Source: Rhinocladiella similis
Lineage: Eukaryota; Ascomycota; Eurotiomycetes; Chaetothyriales; Herpotrichiellaceae
Length of the DNA stretch: 64,000 nt
Assembly: GCA_024082115.1 (NCBI GenBank)
Contig: JAMRYE010000005.1
Span: 1,116,001-1,180,000 of the forward strand
Reading direction: 5' to 3'
Shown here: piece by piece, positions 53,312 through 64,000 of the stretch
Layout of the letters: each line of letters starts with the position of its first letter
How positions within the stretch are numbered: the stretch's first letter is position 1
Translations under genes and position numbers: made by a program
Notes under the pieces: generated by a model
What the model was told of the DNA's origin: nothing
The model's database searches: none
Seen by the model: the letters and a program-made list of their open reading frames with translations, nothing else

Positions 53312-56300
53312 ACTCAGTCGACGTAAGCCCACTGCTGTCGTGGGAGGTGTACTGCTGGGGTATAAAACTAATTGACGAAGACTCCACCAGCTAACAAACT
53401 GCTATGGTTGCAGCAGAGAGAATCCACAGAATGGCCACCCGGGCATTGAGCAACGCTCATGTCTAGGTGTTCGGAAGGTGAAATTCTTTCGCACCATTCA
53501 AACCCATACTTGATCTCAGTCAGGGACCTGTCAAGGAGCAGGAGGAAGCACTGGGCCTGCATATGGTTTTATCAACCTGGATCGCATGGCATCCCGCCTA
53601 GCCCAGACGCGAAATGAGAGGTCTTACTCCGAACAGTAAGCGAAGAATCAGGAAAGGTGAGAGCATGAGAGAGCCCTACTACTCTGGGACTTGGGTCCGG
53701 CATGGCAAATGCGCTCTCCGGAGTGGGGGTGACTGTGGGAACCCAGTAGATAACAGAGGGCCTGAATTGACCTACAATACAAGCATTACCCAACCCTTAT
53801 CGCAACCAACGGGGATCTTTAGGCAGAATGTGGCTTGCAATGGCCACTAAGAAGAAGCTCCTTGGTGACAGCAATTCGAGGGAATATAGCGCCGTCGACG
53901 GCTGTCAGTGTCGGGAAGAGGCCGTGTTCCTCTGCCCGCCGCCTTCGCATCTGTAATAACGCTTGACAGCTTGTGGGGAGCAACCAATGCAGTACAGTAC
54001 AGTCAGTGATGGCTGGCGTGTCTGTTCCAGTGATGTCTTTTTGTTACCGAGTTCTTGGGATTCGCGAGTCCGGGCGGGCAACCTTAGGGAGAGACCGGCC
54101 AAAAAGAAGCCCACAACCCATGCTCCCGCCAAGTAAGGGCTAACAAGGGGTTTCCCAGAGGGTTGTGCCACAGTAAGACCGCTTTAAAGCCTAGTGAGCC
54201 GTTGACCGTGGCAGTCGAATCATCGGATGAATCGAGTGTGATCGGGGAACCTTACGGAGGTCGGAACGACAGGACAGAGTCCTTAGCGTCTCGCTCCCGA
54301 GAAACAAAGTGGTGACCGGCCAGTGACTAAGGAAAGGGATATTCTCGTGGCCGGGGGAGAAGCTCAGAGTAAGCAATAACACGATATAATATTTTGATCT
54401 TATCTGTCTGTTTGACTGGCCAGCCCACAGCCTTATCGCACCGGTACTCCCTAGCGACTTGCCTCACAGTCAACGCTTGCACTGATGAGTACAAAGCTTG
54501 CCGCAGAGTCCCGTGGAGGCTACGGAGTACAGTATCTTGCAAAAGCAACATCATGCTCCTCGACACCCAACATTGAAATTCCAATACTGTTGGATGGCCA
54601 CCCGCTGATGCAGGGGCGAAAGGCCGCTAACGAGTGGCGTCTTGAAGGGACAACTGCAGGGAAGGACATGCATTTGAAACTAATGTGCGGCATGGATGTA
54701 CGCAATAATGACCTCTACGGCGTCGTTGAGATGCCAATGGCTCCTGCAGGGGATTACCTCCATCCGCATTTTCGGACCAGAAGACAACGACATGGATCTC
54801 GAGATCGCTCCCTTTCCCGACAATCAGCACCATGACAGCGTACTGGCATCTCAAACACCTCGCATCATTGTGGGAATCCCAAAATGCCAAATCCTGGAGA
54901 TGGCTACTGGCTCAGTAATGATTTGCGGCATCTTGCTCCAGACCAGTCGTTCTCCACAGAATGTGCTAAATGGAACCGATGCAACTTTCCGATGGTGTTG
55001 ATAATACCTCCTTATCGAATCTGAAATACTGCGGCCGGTTGCGACCGATCCATCCATTGACATCGGATTCGGGAGTTACCTATTGTTGTGACCCTGCGCG
55101 ACCGACCAGCTTTCGGTACGGCTATCGCCATGGTGCAGGTCATGGCAAGATATGAGAACAGTTTTCATCACCGGTTCCCATCCGATCTGTGTGACGACTA
55201 CCTTTCGTTTGACTTCACTGCAAAAAGGCAGTGTACAACATGAGCGAAGAGGTCTGCAAGGTATCCAAAATGTTGCTGCTCGATATGGTCTGGCCTATGC
55301 CCGCGCTCCCGACTTCCAATCCCTCTTTTGCTAGTCTTTGCTCCTGTCTTTGATTGTTGATATATTTTCAGATGATGTTGCTCTTTCTTGTCTTGCGAAC
55401 TGCCTGTGTGCTCCTGCTCACACAAGAATCTGCTCTCCTGGGGGCAAAACAGACCGGAGGTCCGAATACAACAACCTCAGAGCTCACTTACTCTGTCTAC
55501 ATATGTCAGGATTTGTTGTGTTCTTCCTGCCAATTTCGTTACTCGACCTTGGAACTGACCACGGTTCAGTGATTGGGCCGAGCCATGCATCGATATCCCC
55601 ATTTCCACCACTCATACAACGGGCCAAAGTCTGTTCTGGAAGGTGCGTTACTCCTATAACTGTGGCTAGGATCTATCAGAGGGATTCGGCGATACCTAGA
55701 TTCCCCAGAGACTGTTTTGCTGGATGGTACTATACCTACTCAGACTGCGTTGGCTGCTAACTGTCTCAGGCTCCCGCACCTTTGGGCCCCGGGCCGTTTC
55801 GAACCTACAACTACACCATCGGTAGTTGGGGTCCTAGTCCTGGTCTCTTTACATTTTGGGAAGATAATCATGGAAACGTATCTGAAGTTCTTGTCTTTCC
55901 AGGCACAGGTCGGGTCAGTCGATACTGGGGGTCTGAAGTATGGACATGGACTGCTTGGTGGGTCAACTCGTAGGCCGGGCCTATGCCATGAACGTGTTTT
56001 GCATGTCACAGGACATGTTTTGGCACTCCTAAGGGCAACATACCACATTAGCCGGCTGCCTTCTCACAGGCACGGATTCAGCCGCTCTCGGCTCTTGAAC
56101 TAGGAGAAACAGTCAATCGAGATGTTGTAGTTGTTTCGCCCTGAGCTCAGGACCTTAGCTGTATGGAATGGTGATACTTCTTGTGCAATGTCAGGCTCGA
56201 TTACTCGCGTCCAACGCGAACTGATATTGATTGATCTTACTGTCAAGTTCTGTGGTGGAATGACTGGGACGAACACCAGATTAAAACCAATATTTCCCAC

Positions 56301-56489
56301 TGAGATGAATGAGTGTACACGATAATTCACCGCAAGCAATTGCTAGGCCGTCATTCGTCTACCAATTTGACGTCATTTGAATTTTGGTCTCACTTTATTC
56401 ATCTTTGCTCATCTTCATCTTTACATCTCTTGACCTGGAACTGTCTATACTGCCTCCTGTCTTCCCATGCGATCTCAGAAATTCCTACA
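53312..56489. other. gene-poor region, no supported gene
   Basis: 3.2 kb between the kinase-like gene and the small two-exon gene. TACGGAGTA occurs at 54521-54529. Open frames at 54485-54835 and 54696-55001 overlap in different frames and could be a decayed or frameshifted gene. Nothing else has recognisable content. Confidence 0.4.
54521..54529. repeat. TACGGAGTA word
   Basis: Exact nonamer in the gene-poor region, followed by CAGTATC. Confidence 0.65.
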
Positions 56490-57198
56490 ATGTCAGGGCA
56501 CCCGAATTTTGACGATGGCGCCGAGGCGGCGATGCGCGAGATGATGGGGTTCAGCACTTTCACAGAGCGTCGAAAGAACAATCGATCTGGTAGGTGTGAT
56601 CCCGCCTCGTTCATGTTCCCATTTCCAGCCCTGCCTCCGGTATAATTCCCATGATCCCCCAAAAGGACATGCAAAGGTTTCATCGCGACCGAGTTTGTAT
56701 GTATCGAGGCCTTTGTCGGTGGAAGGGGATGACCTCGCTTGGCTCTGCTCATTATCCGCATCACGTCTTCGCGAGCCAGCGTCTTAGCTCAAGAAACGGT
56801 TGGGCGCTACTCCCTTTTGGCTATTTGCATCATCAATTCATAGCAGTTGTCGAATCCTTCTCTGACGTCTAGCAGAAACATCCTTTGCCTCATCAGCAGC
56901 ATCGCAACAAGGAGAATCTTCAAGCAAGCCAACATCTCTCGGGTTAAGAGTTGATACCCCACAAAACATGCCGAAACAAGTACAAAATCAGGGTCACGAA
57001 AAAGAAGCACCGATCTATGCCTTCAGCTCGCCAATTAGCAATACATACTACACCAGAGAAGACCTTGATGCATGGGCACGCGGCAAGGTCAATGGCAACG
57101 GAGATACTGTCTACTTTAAACCTGGGTTTGTCTCCAATGACCCCTGGGCGAGGCTTCGTCCGAAAGAAGACCATGACAACAAGAGTGCTGAAACCTGA
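56490..57198 (+). CDS. conserved small fungal protein, two exons
   Basis: Exons 56490-56589 and 56873-57198 joined over a 283-nt intron (donor GTAGGT, branch CTGAC and acceptor GTCTAG), giving 141 residues. Exon 1 reads FDDGAEAAMREMMGFSTF with a basic end (TERRKNNRS). Exon 2 is Ser/Gln-rich and ends in TYYTREDLDAWARG, then GDTVYFKPGFVSNDPWARL. I recall this two-part pattern (AEAAM-GF-F block at the start, GD-VYF-PGF-DPW block at the end) from small uncharacterised ascomycete proteins; no function is known to me. The frame is continuous only when the intron is removed (RSAETSFASS). The long intron might hide a further small exon. Confidence 0.66.
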
Positions 57199-60100
57199 TC
57201 GGACGACGGCCTTTGAGATATCTTCTCTTGAGCCAGAAGCTTCAAGATTCATACAGCGGCTATCCGATCGAGACATTGCCGTGAATGAACCAATGAAGGT
57301 ACCCGGAAACTACGGTCAGCAGTCCAGAGTTAAGCCAATAGCATTATGCATTCAGTGGAGGCATTGATCCTGAACAGACAAGAGCGCAGATGTGCGATGT
57401 GTATGCTGATCAGCGGTATGAGAGACGCTAAGACATATTTCGTCACTGATAGTCAAGGCCGCAACGATACAAGCGAGCCAAGGGTTCTTGTGTTGGTCTT
57501 TCCACCGGTCAAAAATGGTCTATGAGGCTGTCTACATGCAAAGAACGATGGTCCCGCCAGAGCACATTATGACAGGTGATGCACCTGTAGTACCGACGAC
57601 TTGGGAGAGGTCTGGCAACATCATTTACACCATCCAGGTCGAATCCTCGCCGCTTTCCTTTCCCATCATTCATTTTCCCGCTCACTTTGCAGTTTTGGAA
57701 TGTTGTGCTTCCGGACCAATCTCACACTCCTCGTCACGACCAGTCTTTGCGTGGTGTTGAGGTCTCCATGCTTGGCCTTCGCTTTGAGTCCAGTTGTTGC
57801 GAACCTGAGCTCCAACCATCCAAATGCGGGCGGACATTCGGTCGTTTCCCCATACTTGAACACTATTCCGTCGACCCGTGAGTGAGTTGCCTCTCATGGC
57901 ATCTTCTTGCTACATGCTTGTCACTTATCTATCCAAGTCTGCAACCTCTCTTTGACACATGTCAACACCCGCTGGGGCCATTTCCTGTCGCCGCTTCACT
58001 CAGATCTCCCAACCCCTGATTCCTATGCTAGCACACTATCAACCAACAACCACATAGTGCTAGACGAAGCTCCAGCCTGCCCCCCAATGATCTTCGCATT
58101 TCGAGCCACGACCTTCCAAAGCCTCCGTGTGTACTGGCACAGCCCCAGCACAGGCTGATGAATCTCATACTGGGCCTCCCTCATCTCCACGGCAGTTCAA
58201 GGACTTTCGGACCACGCAGAGATACGACAATGTCGTCATGGCCGGAACCACAATTGTGATTCTCACCCGACAAAGTCATCGCCAACACAAAATCCTCAAC
58301 GCGGAGGCTTATGCAACCACCCGACAAGGTTCCTCCGACGTCATTGAACACAAAACAATTCCCACAAGGCTCGATACACCGTCCAGGTATAATATGCTTA
58401 TGCCGACAGGGCTGTGAGACGTCGATGTTATCATCATTCCCCGTCAAACAATACATGCACCTCACAAACCATTGCGATCGAACGAAGGGAACATCAGTTC
58501 ACAAAGTCAATCAACTGGGGTCATTAATGGTGCTGCTCGATTTGCCAAGAGCAAGTTATCGGAGCGGCCCCTGTTTGCTCACTTGGACGCCTACCTCTAC
58601 TGTACTGCCAGCGACCACATTTATGGCCTCCCACCATCCTTTTTACGACGAACATGTTTCCCTACGTTACTCTGGTTCCGGTTTTAGGTTCCAGGTTCCG
58701 CGTTACTCTCATTCATATCTCCATGACCGGTATATGGTCAGACACATCGATAAATCACCACATCGATACATCATCACATCGATACCTATTCACAATGCCC
58801 ACGCCACGAATACTGGACCACATCGAAATGGAGTTGAAAGACGGCAGACAATCTCATCGTCAACGCAGCAAGACATACACCATCCGACGGGGCAAAGTCA
58901 CCCACCCACTCAACCCAGTGTCCTTCGATCCATAGCGTCCTCTCACGGCTTGAGTTTCCCTCACCTCGCGGGTTTTGTTTCTTTTTGCACAAACTTCTTT
59001 TCCTAGACCCGGACCGGACGGGATCTCCCGCACGGGAAGCCCTTTTGTTTGGTGAACAGGAACATCCTATCGAGGCGAACGCAAGATACAATACATTACA
59101 TTTTTTGCAACGGTGAGATACAGTCACAATGTCACGAATGGAAAACCTCCCCTCCCTCCCGTCACCCCCCTCGGGGTATGTACGGAGAGTAACTCACGAC
59201 CTCACGGCGCGGCACGGCACGGTACTAGGTCGTCGGCACTATGACGTCCAAGGATGACTCGCACTTTGCGTTCTCACTCGCACTCGCACTCGTCCACGCG
59301 CACCCGTACACAGTGTGACAACTCGTTCACCACTCCTGCATGGTTCACTCTTACTTGACAGGGTATGAAAAGGCACAGAGTACAAAGAGAGAAGACGAAC
59401 TTCCCGTGGCCCCCCCTCCTCCTCCGGTGTCTGCGGGCCTTGCAGGATTACATGAGCGCCACTTTGTGTAGGGACATTCAAGCGTCCAGCTCTCGAACCG
59501 TACGCGCACCGCACGAAGTGTTCCTTACGCATACGTACAGATCCAGACCGAGACGGAAAGTCCAGGGATTTACTCGTACTACAATAGTACCACGAAAGAA
59601 AAAATATCCACTTCATATCAAAGACACGTACTTTTTCCACGGTGAACACCCCCAAGGCACCGATGAGAATGTCCACTCCTCCACCCTCCCAACGTAGGTC
59701 TCGTCCTCCTCCAAATAGACATGCCCGAGCTAGTGAACCGAGTCATCTACCTCGGGGTACTTGAGCTGAATTGCGCTCCCTGCATAGACCTACGTGGACC
59801 TAACGTTGTTATTACGGTCCTTACTTTGCAGGGATGTCCCGTTAATTATGTACTATGTACCTACAATTTGGCTACGACGTGCCCGGCAAGCTCTTATTGC
59901 ACCTACGCAGCTATCCCGGAAAGCCCAGACCTTGTAGAAAGTATCCAGGTCCTTGATGTATCAACCGGCTCTCCAGGCATGCTTGAGACACTCGACTCCT
60001 ACGCGAATCCTTGGAGGTGCAAGCCGCCCCTTCCCCCCCAAGGGAACGGCAGGTTTTGAATCTTCAACTACCCCTTTTGTCCAAGGTACCCATGCCCCCT

Positions 60101-61213
60101 GTGTTCACTAGGGGGCTGCCTAGAAGACCTCAAATTACAGCCTACAAGTCACAAATCAAAGAGCTTTCATAAAAGTCCTAGGCGCCGTTCACAAAAGGCC
60201 TATACACGGAACTCTGAAGCTTACGGCGCAGGGTTTCCCCCCTATCCAGTCCCAGTCCCGGCCACAATGGCCTCCTTTGGATTTCGCGCGTCACCTGCGT
60301 TTTCGTTGCCGGGCCCGGCTAGAATTGCAATTGGCTTTGATTGTGACAATGGAAGAATACCTCAAGATACGAACACAAGAGTATGAAAGATCCTGTCAGT
60401 CTGTGAGCCCCAAGGGACATCCCAGCAGTGTGATCCGCCCACTAAACCCTCATGCCCCGTGAAATTCCCAGGGCCTTCGAGTTCCCCAAAACAAGTCACG
60501 CTCCTCCTCATCTTCAGAGCTTCAAATCACCCGGCCCATACCCAAATATGGCTTAGCCAGCACACCCAGAGCTCCACACCATCTGCAGCTCTGGGGGCTT
60601 GCTTCACCTGCAGATTGCAAGGTCTGGTGACTGAAAATGGGTGCTGCACCACGCAGAAAATGGACCAGGAGGGCTGACCCACCCAATCACACCGTAGAGA
60701 GTGTCGTACCAAACGAGTGAAAATGGCAAGCGTACCTGCATGGGCTCTCGTGTGGCACACCACGCCCGGTCGCCGTCTCGGCCATCTGCGCAGGGCGATC
60801 GCTGCAGTGCGATTTGGCCATGTCATTTTCTGGGGCAAAATGGGATTGGCGTCATGCACGCCATCTGCCTGCACGCTGCGGGGCAAAAGCAGCGATCCAT
60901 TTGGCCAGATTCGTGGGGTGGAGCGGAACTTAAATCGACTGCCACGTCAACGACAACGGCGGAATACTGCCAAGGCTGTTTTTGACTGTCCTGACGAATG
61001 AATGTGCGATGTTTAAGATGGATTCCGATTTGCTGCTGTTCGACGTCGCTTAAGAAATGATTTGCTGCGTTGGATATCGTTTTGAAATTCCTCTCCTCGC
61101 TCAGGGCAGATCCAAAGGGGGTATTGCGTGGGAAGAGATTGTACGATAGAAAAGTCGTCCGGGAAGTAGATCAATGAAATTCGTCGCTTCGTCAAAGATG
61201 TATGATGATTGTT
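57199..61213. other. gene-poor region, no supported gene
   Basis: 4.0 kb of mixed sequence with many short open frames on both strands and none with recognisable content. A CACTCG-type repeat lies near 59273-59292 and a GGCAC-type repeat near 59212-59221. No tRNA-like or transposon-like structure was found. Confidence 0.4.
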
Positions 61214-61882
61214 TCAAGAATGTCGGCTGCGGCTTGCTTTCGCATATGCCTCAGGATGCTTCTTTTCAGCCTTGCTTTTCATGGAGCTGAAATCCAGCTT
61301 GTCAGTAAGGACTGCAACAAGAGCCTAGCGCGCGAACTTACGCCATTTTCTTGGAGGAATACTCGAGATCCTTTCGGATCTCTCGAACAGATTCCAAACC
61401 CTCAGCAAAATTGACCTTTGCGGCCTTGAGGCGTCGCTGAGCGTAAGCCTGCAATTCTTCCAACTCTCGCTGTTTGGCGTTGAGCTGGCCAGATCTATTC
61501 TTGTCGTTAGCTTCGGCATTCTCGATCGAGTTGGGTACACTCACGTTTGCGCCTGAGTCACCAATGAATGATCCATGCGCATTGGATCGAACGCGGTGCT
61601 CATCTTCTCGTTGAGAACGTCCATGACATCGATGCCCGAGTACGAGGCGTACGATTCGGCATCACTGCCGCTGTGGCTTGGAGCGTAGCTGGACCTTGCA
61701 GAATACGAACCGGCGGATGTGCGGCTCCCAGCATAAGAGGTGCTGGTATCGGACAGTTCAGGAGGGGACATGGCCCTAGAGTAGGGAGCAGTGTAGCTTG
61801 TGGTCTTGGGTGGCATGGTGATGGGAAGGGTCTTGCGGGGACCAGCATGGCTGGTGGGATGGCGAGACACATGAGTAGCCAT
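61214..61882 (-). CDS. KXD1: KxDL-domain protein (Kxd1, BLOC-1/BORC type)
   Basis: Three exons: 61882-61545, 61494-61342 and 61286-61214 (introns 50 and 55 nt, donors GTGAGT and GTAAGT), giving 187 residues. Kxd1 is a small coiled-coil subunit of BLOC-1-like/BORC complexes that act on endosomes and lysosomes/vacuoles. Residues 1-85 are Ser/Tyr/Thr-rich and disordered. From about 88 the conserved core begins: VLNEKMSTAFDPMRMDHSL, QTSGQLNAKQRELEELQAYA, RRLKAAKVNFAEGLESVREI, ending in MKSKAEKKHPEAYAKA. Both splice joins (QAQT-SGQLNAK and KKMA-SMKSKAE) fall inside conserved blocks, which supports the model. The start MATHVSRHPTSHAG at 61882 is preferred over an in-frame Met at 61948. Confidence 0.87.
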
Positions 61883-64000
61883 GTTGATAGGAGTGGTAGT
61901 AGTAGTAGTAGAGTGTGTAAGTAGATCAAAGGGTATGGCAACGAACAAGTCAAAGTACGGGATACAGTCAGCTGAAGGGTGGCTGAGAAAAAGCTTGGGA
62001 AGTCTCGAGGTGAGTGATGGGAAAGGAAGCAGGAGGAGAGAGCGTTTCGAGGGCCATCGAGCAGCTTTTTATAGGCGAGAGTTCGATCCGGGCGGACTCA
62101 CCTTCGCAGGGATTGTGATTGCCAACTCATCACCTCCACGAGAGGAACCAATATGATTGCAAGTCGATGAGGAATGTGGTGTCATGCTGAGCCACCGACC
62201 CCGCTCGTGAAGCAAGAGAAGGAAAGAGCAGGACCAATGTGAAGCGGATAGCCAGACAGGGTCGGCACTGTCCGTCACCTTCCGCCCGGGAGGTCAAGAG
62301 ACAAGTCCGTGACGACCAGGACCAAAGAGAGCGGAGGGCAACCCACCATGAGCAGGGCGGCAGTAGCAGTATGCATGTGGTGGGATGATAGTCTCAGCTG
62401 GGTCCTTGTCAGGAAGGAAACGGGAAGCAAGAGGCCGATCATTGGAGGGATTGGCCATTGTACCGTGCCCTTTGGCCTCTAGTTGCGGGATCTAGAAAGC
62501 GAGCGGCGGACGGGAGTGGCTGTTGAGGGAACGAGGACGGAGCAAGTTGTGAGAGAGATGAACAGGGGGATGTTGCCGGAGGCGGTAATTTGGTGGAGGC
62601 CCTTTGCAACGTAATGAGCTCTTGTAGCAGGACTCGACGGTCTTCCGGAGGATGAAAAGGCCGCCGAGGGCAATTCGCAGCAGCCAAATGCATCGGTATG
62701 AGGGCCGCGGTGTACCTGGGTATTTGAGATTGACTTCACCAAGGCCGCGGTCCAGCCTGAATTTTTTGTGCTCGGCGTGCGGAAGACGTGTAGGCGGACA
62801 GGATGCTCGACGGGCTGAAGCAGCAAGGAGAAGGTCAGGAAAGGGTCAAGCGTGGGTATCAGCATGCAGCAGGCTCGGTGAGTATGGCGCAAGTGTAATC
62901 AGTAGTGTGGAACACGGGCGGCATGGGTGGTGGCTTTGGCTGGGCCCGAATGACACGGCGTGGTGTCTCTCGTCCTCGTCTGGGATCATCGAGTGGTAGG
63001 GATCAACGACAAGGGGATTTGCAACGGCATCGGCGTGAAGCCATTGTGTGGCCTCGGTAGGCATGAAACGCTGTGGAAGATCGCTGTGAATGGTCAGCAA
63101 GACTGTTGGATGGTTGCTGTGGACAAGTCATGGTGATAGTGGCGCTTGGTGAGCCTGGCCTATGATGCTGAAAGATAGTGAGGGTGAAGGAGGAAAGAGG
63201 GAGGAGACCTGGTGAACCACAGCGCAGCGCAGCCAGTGAAGGGGAGGGGGAGTGGAAATTCACGAAACACACGCGAGCCACGGCCTGACTTGGTACAATA
63301 CGAGTATGCGTACCTGGTCACTTAGGTGGGAAAGGCGCGGGATATTATGTCTAGTAGGCCATTTAGTGAGGCCCCTGGCCTGCTACCTAGTGCCTAAGTC
63401 AGCCTTCTCCTAGGCTCCAGGCAGACACTCTCCCGGGGTACTTAGCTTTATCGATAAGCCGCCGCCAACACCCGACACCAAACACCTACAGTCCAAGTAC
63501 ACTGCCTGGCGAGATCACCACAGAAGGCGCCTGATTCTGCTGGCAAAATGCTCCCAGCTACGAGCCTAGGCAATTCACGGGCACCATCTTGACCGCGAAA
63601 CAACACCCGTGACCATCACAGGACCAGTAATTACAGTACCTGTGCTCGTGCGATTGATCTCTCTTGAGGATGGTACCTAGCTACCTCTTTGGCACCCTGC
63701 GCTTAGAATTCATACATTACGTACTGTGAGTAGGTACCTGAGTAAACTAAGCTCATCTACTCCTTCATCAGCAACGGCCATAAATACATTGCGCTTGTCT
63801 CTTCTTCAGTATCGAGGATAGGTCTACAGCACTGTTGTCTGGTGCTCTTTTCAGTGCCAGCGCCAGCCAGTTGGTCATTGCAAATCGTGGCTCATCAATT
63901 GATGCTTGTCGTCCGTCCATTTTCCCATTGCTTTGACAACTCGGGTCAATCAACATGTTCGTGTTGTCCGAAAACCCCCGTACCATAAACCTAATACATG
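61883..64000. other. right end of window, promoter of KXD1, no gene seen
   Basis: 2.1 kb upstream of KXD1. It has purine-rich stretches and AGGTACCT at 63732-63739. Open frames such as 62479-62892 and 63768-63986 on the minus strand lack recognisable content. A gene could start beyond the edge. Confidence 0.4.

Noticed and set aside
55785..55830. Minus-strand GGTTCGAAAC resembling a tRNA B-box
   Set aside because: Lacks the required CC after the loop, and no cloverleaf can be drawn around it.
59721..60059. Cys-containing 112-codon frame that looks faintly like a secreted protein
   Set aside because: No signal peptide at the start and no conserved cysteine spacing that I recognise.
53312..61213. 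Decayed transposon in the gene-poor part
   Set aside because: No terminal repeats, transposase or reverse-transcriptase motifs, and no AT-rich RIP-like composition was noticed.

Overview
The window is nuclear DNA of a filamentous ascomycete (Pezizomycotina). The evidence is protein-coding genes with short 48-103 nt spliceosomal introns, GTATGT/GTAAGT-type donors and CTAAC/CTGAC branch sites, an intron-containing tRNA gene, and a set of recognisable fungal orthologues. The fungal-restricted families present (Rsc7, Clg1, a Zn2Cys6 regulator, Sch9 with a C2 domain) exclude a plant or animal source. The order within Pezizomycotina cannot be fixed from the sequence; a Eurotiomycete-like or Dothideomycete-like lineage is a guess. 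No plasmid, virus, CRISPR array, intact transposon or secondary-metabolite cluster was seen.

Layout. From 0 to 20 kb the DNA is dense with housekeeping genes: SPB4 rRNA helicase (-), DGK1-like CTP-dependent diacylglycerol kinase (+), a class II aldolase/adducin-family protein (+), a VOC-fold protein (-), mitochondrial seryl-tRNA synthetase (-), a tRNA-Arg(CCG) with an 11-nt intron (+), nuclear exoribonuclease RAT1/XRN2 (-), the vesicle tether USO1 (+) and cytosolic isoleucyl-tRNA synthetase ILS1 (+). From 21 to 30 kb lie a CsbD-like small protein (+), the nutrient-signalling kinase SCH9 (-) and, head to head with it, the chromatin-remodelling subunit RSC7 (+). A 4.4-kb gene-free stretch rich in GTAC-containing palindromes leads into a CLG1-type cyclin (+). 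Then come the proteasome ATPase RPT5 (+) and an F-box protein (+). From 42 to 53.3 kb five genes run on the minus strand: an atypical short-chain dehydrogenase, an amino-acid permease, a Zn2Cys6 transcription factor and a large kinase-like protein without catalytic residues. From 53.3 kb to the end the window is gene-poor; it holds a small two-exon conserved-looking protein (+) and a three-exon KXD1 (BLOC-1/BORC-type) gene (-).

How the genes fit together. Most are unlinked core functions: ribosome biogenesis, translation, lipid phosphorylation, ER-Golgi traffic, protein turnover and growth control. The only suggestive neighbourhood is the permease next to the Zn2Cys6 factor, which could be a small nutrient-use unit. 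I did not find a clear undescribed system. The strongest unexplained signals are the clustered TAC...GTA palindromes in noncoding DNA, the kinase-fold protein with lost catalytic motifs, and two small genes whose reading frames only appear after splicing.

Gene models were spliced by eye using donor, acceptor and branch signals plus reading-frame continuity and family resemblance. No alignment or transcript evidence was available.
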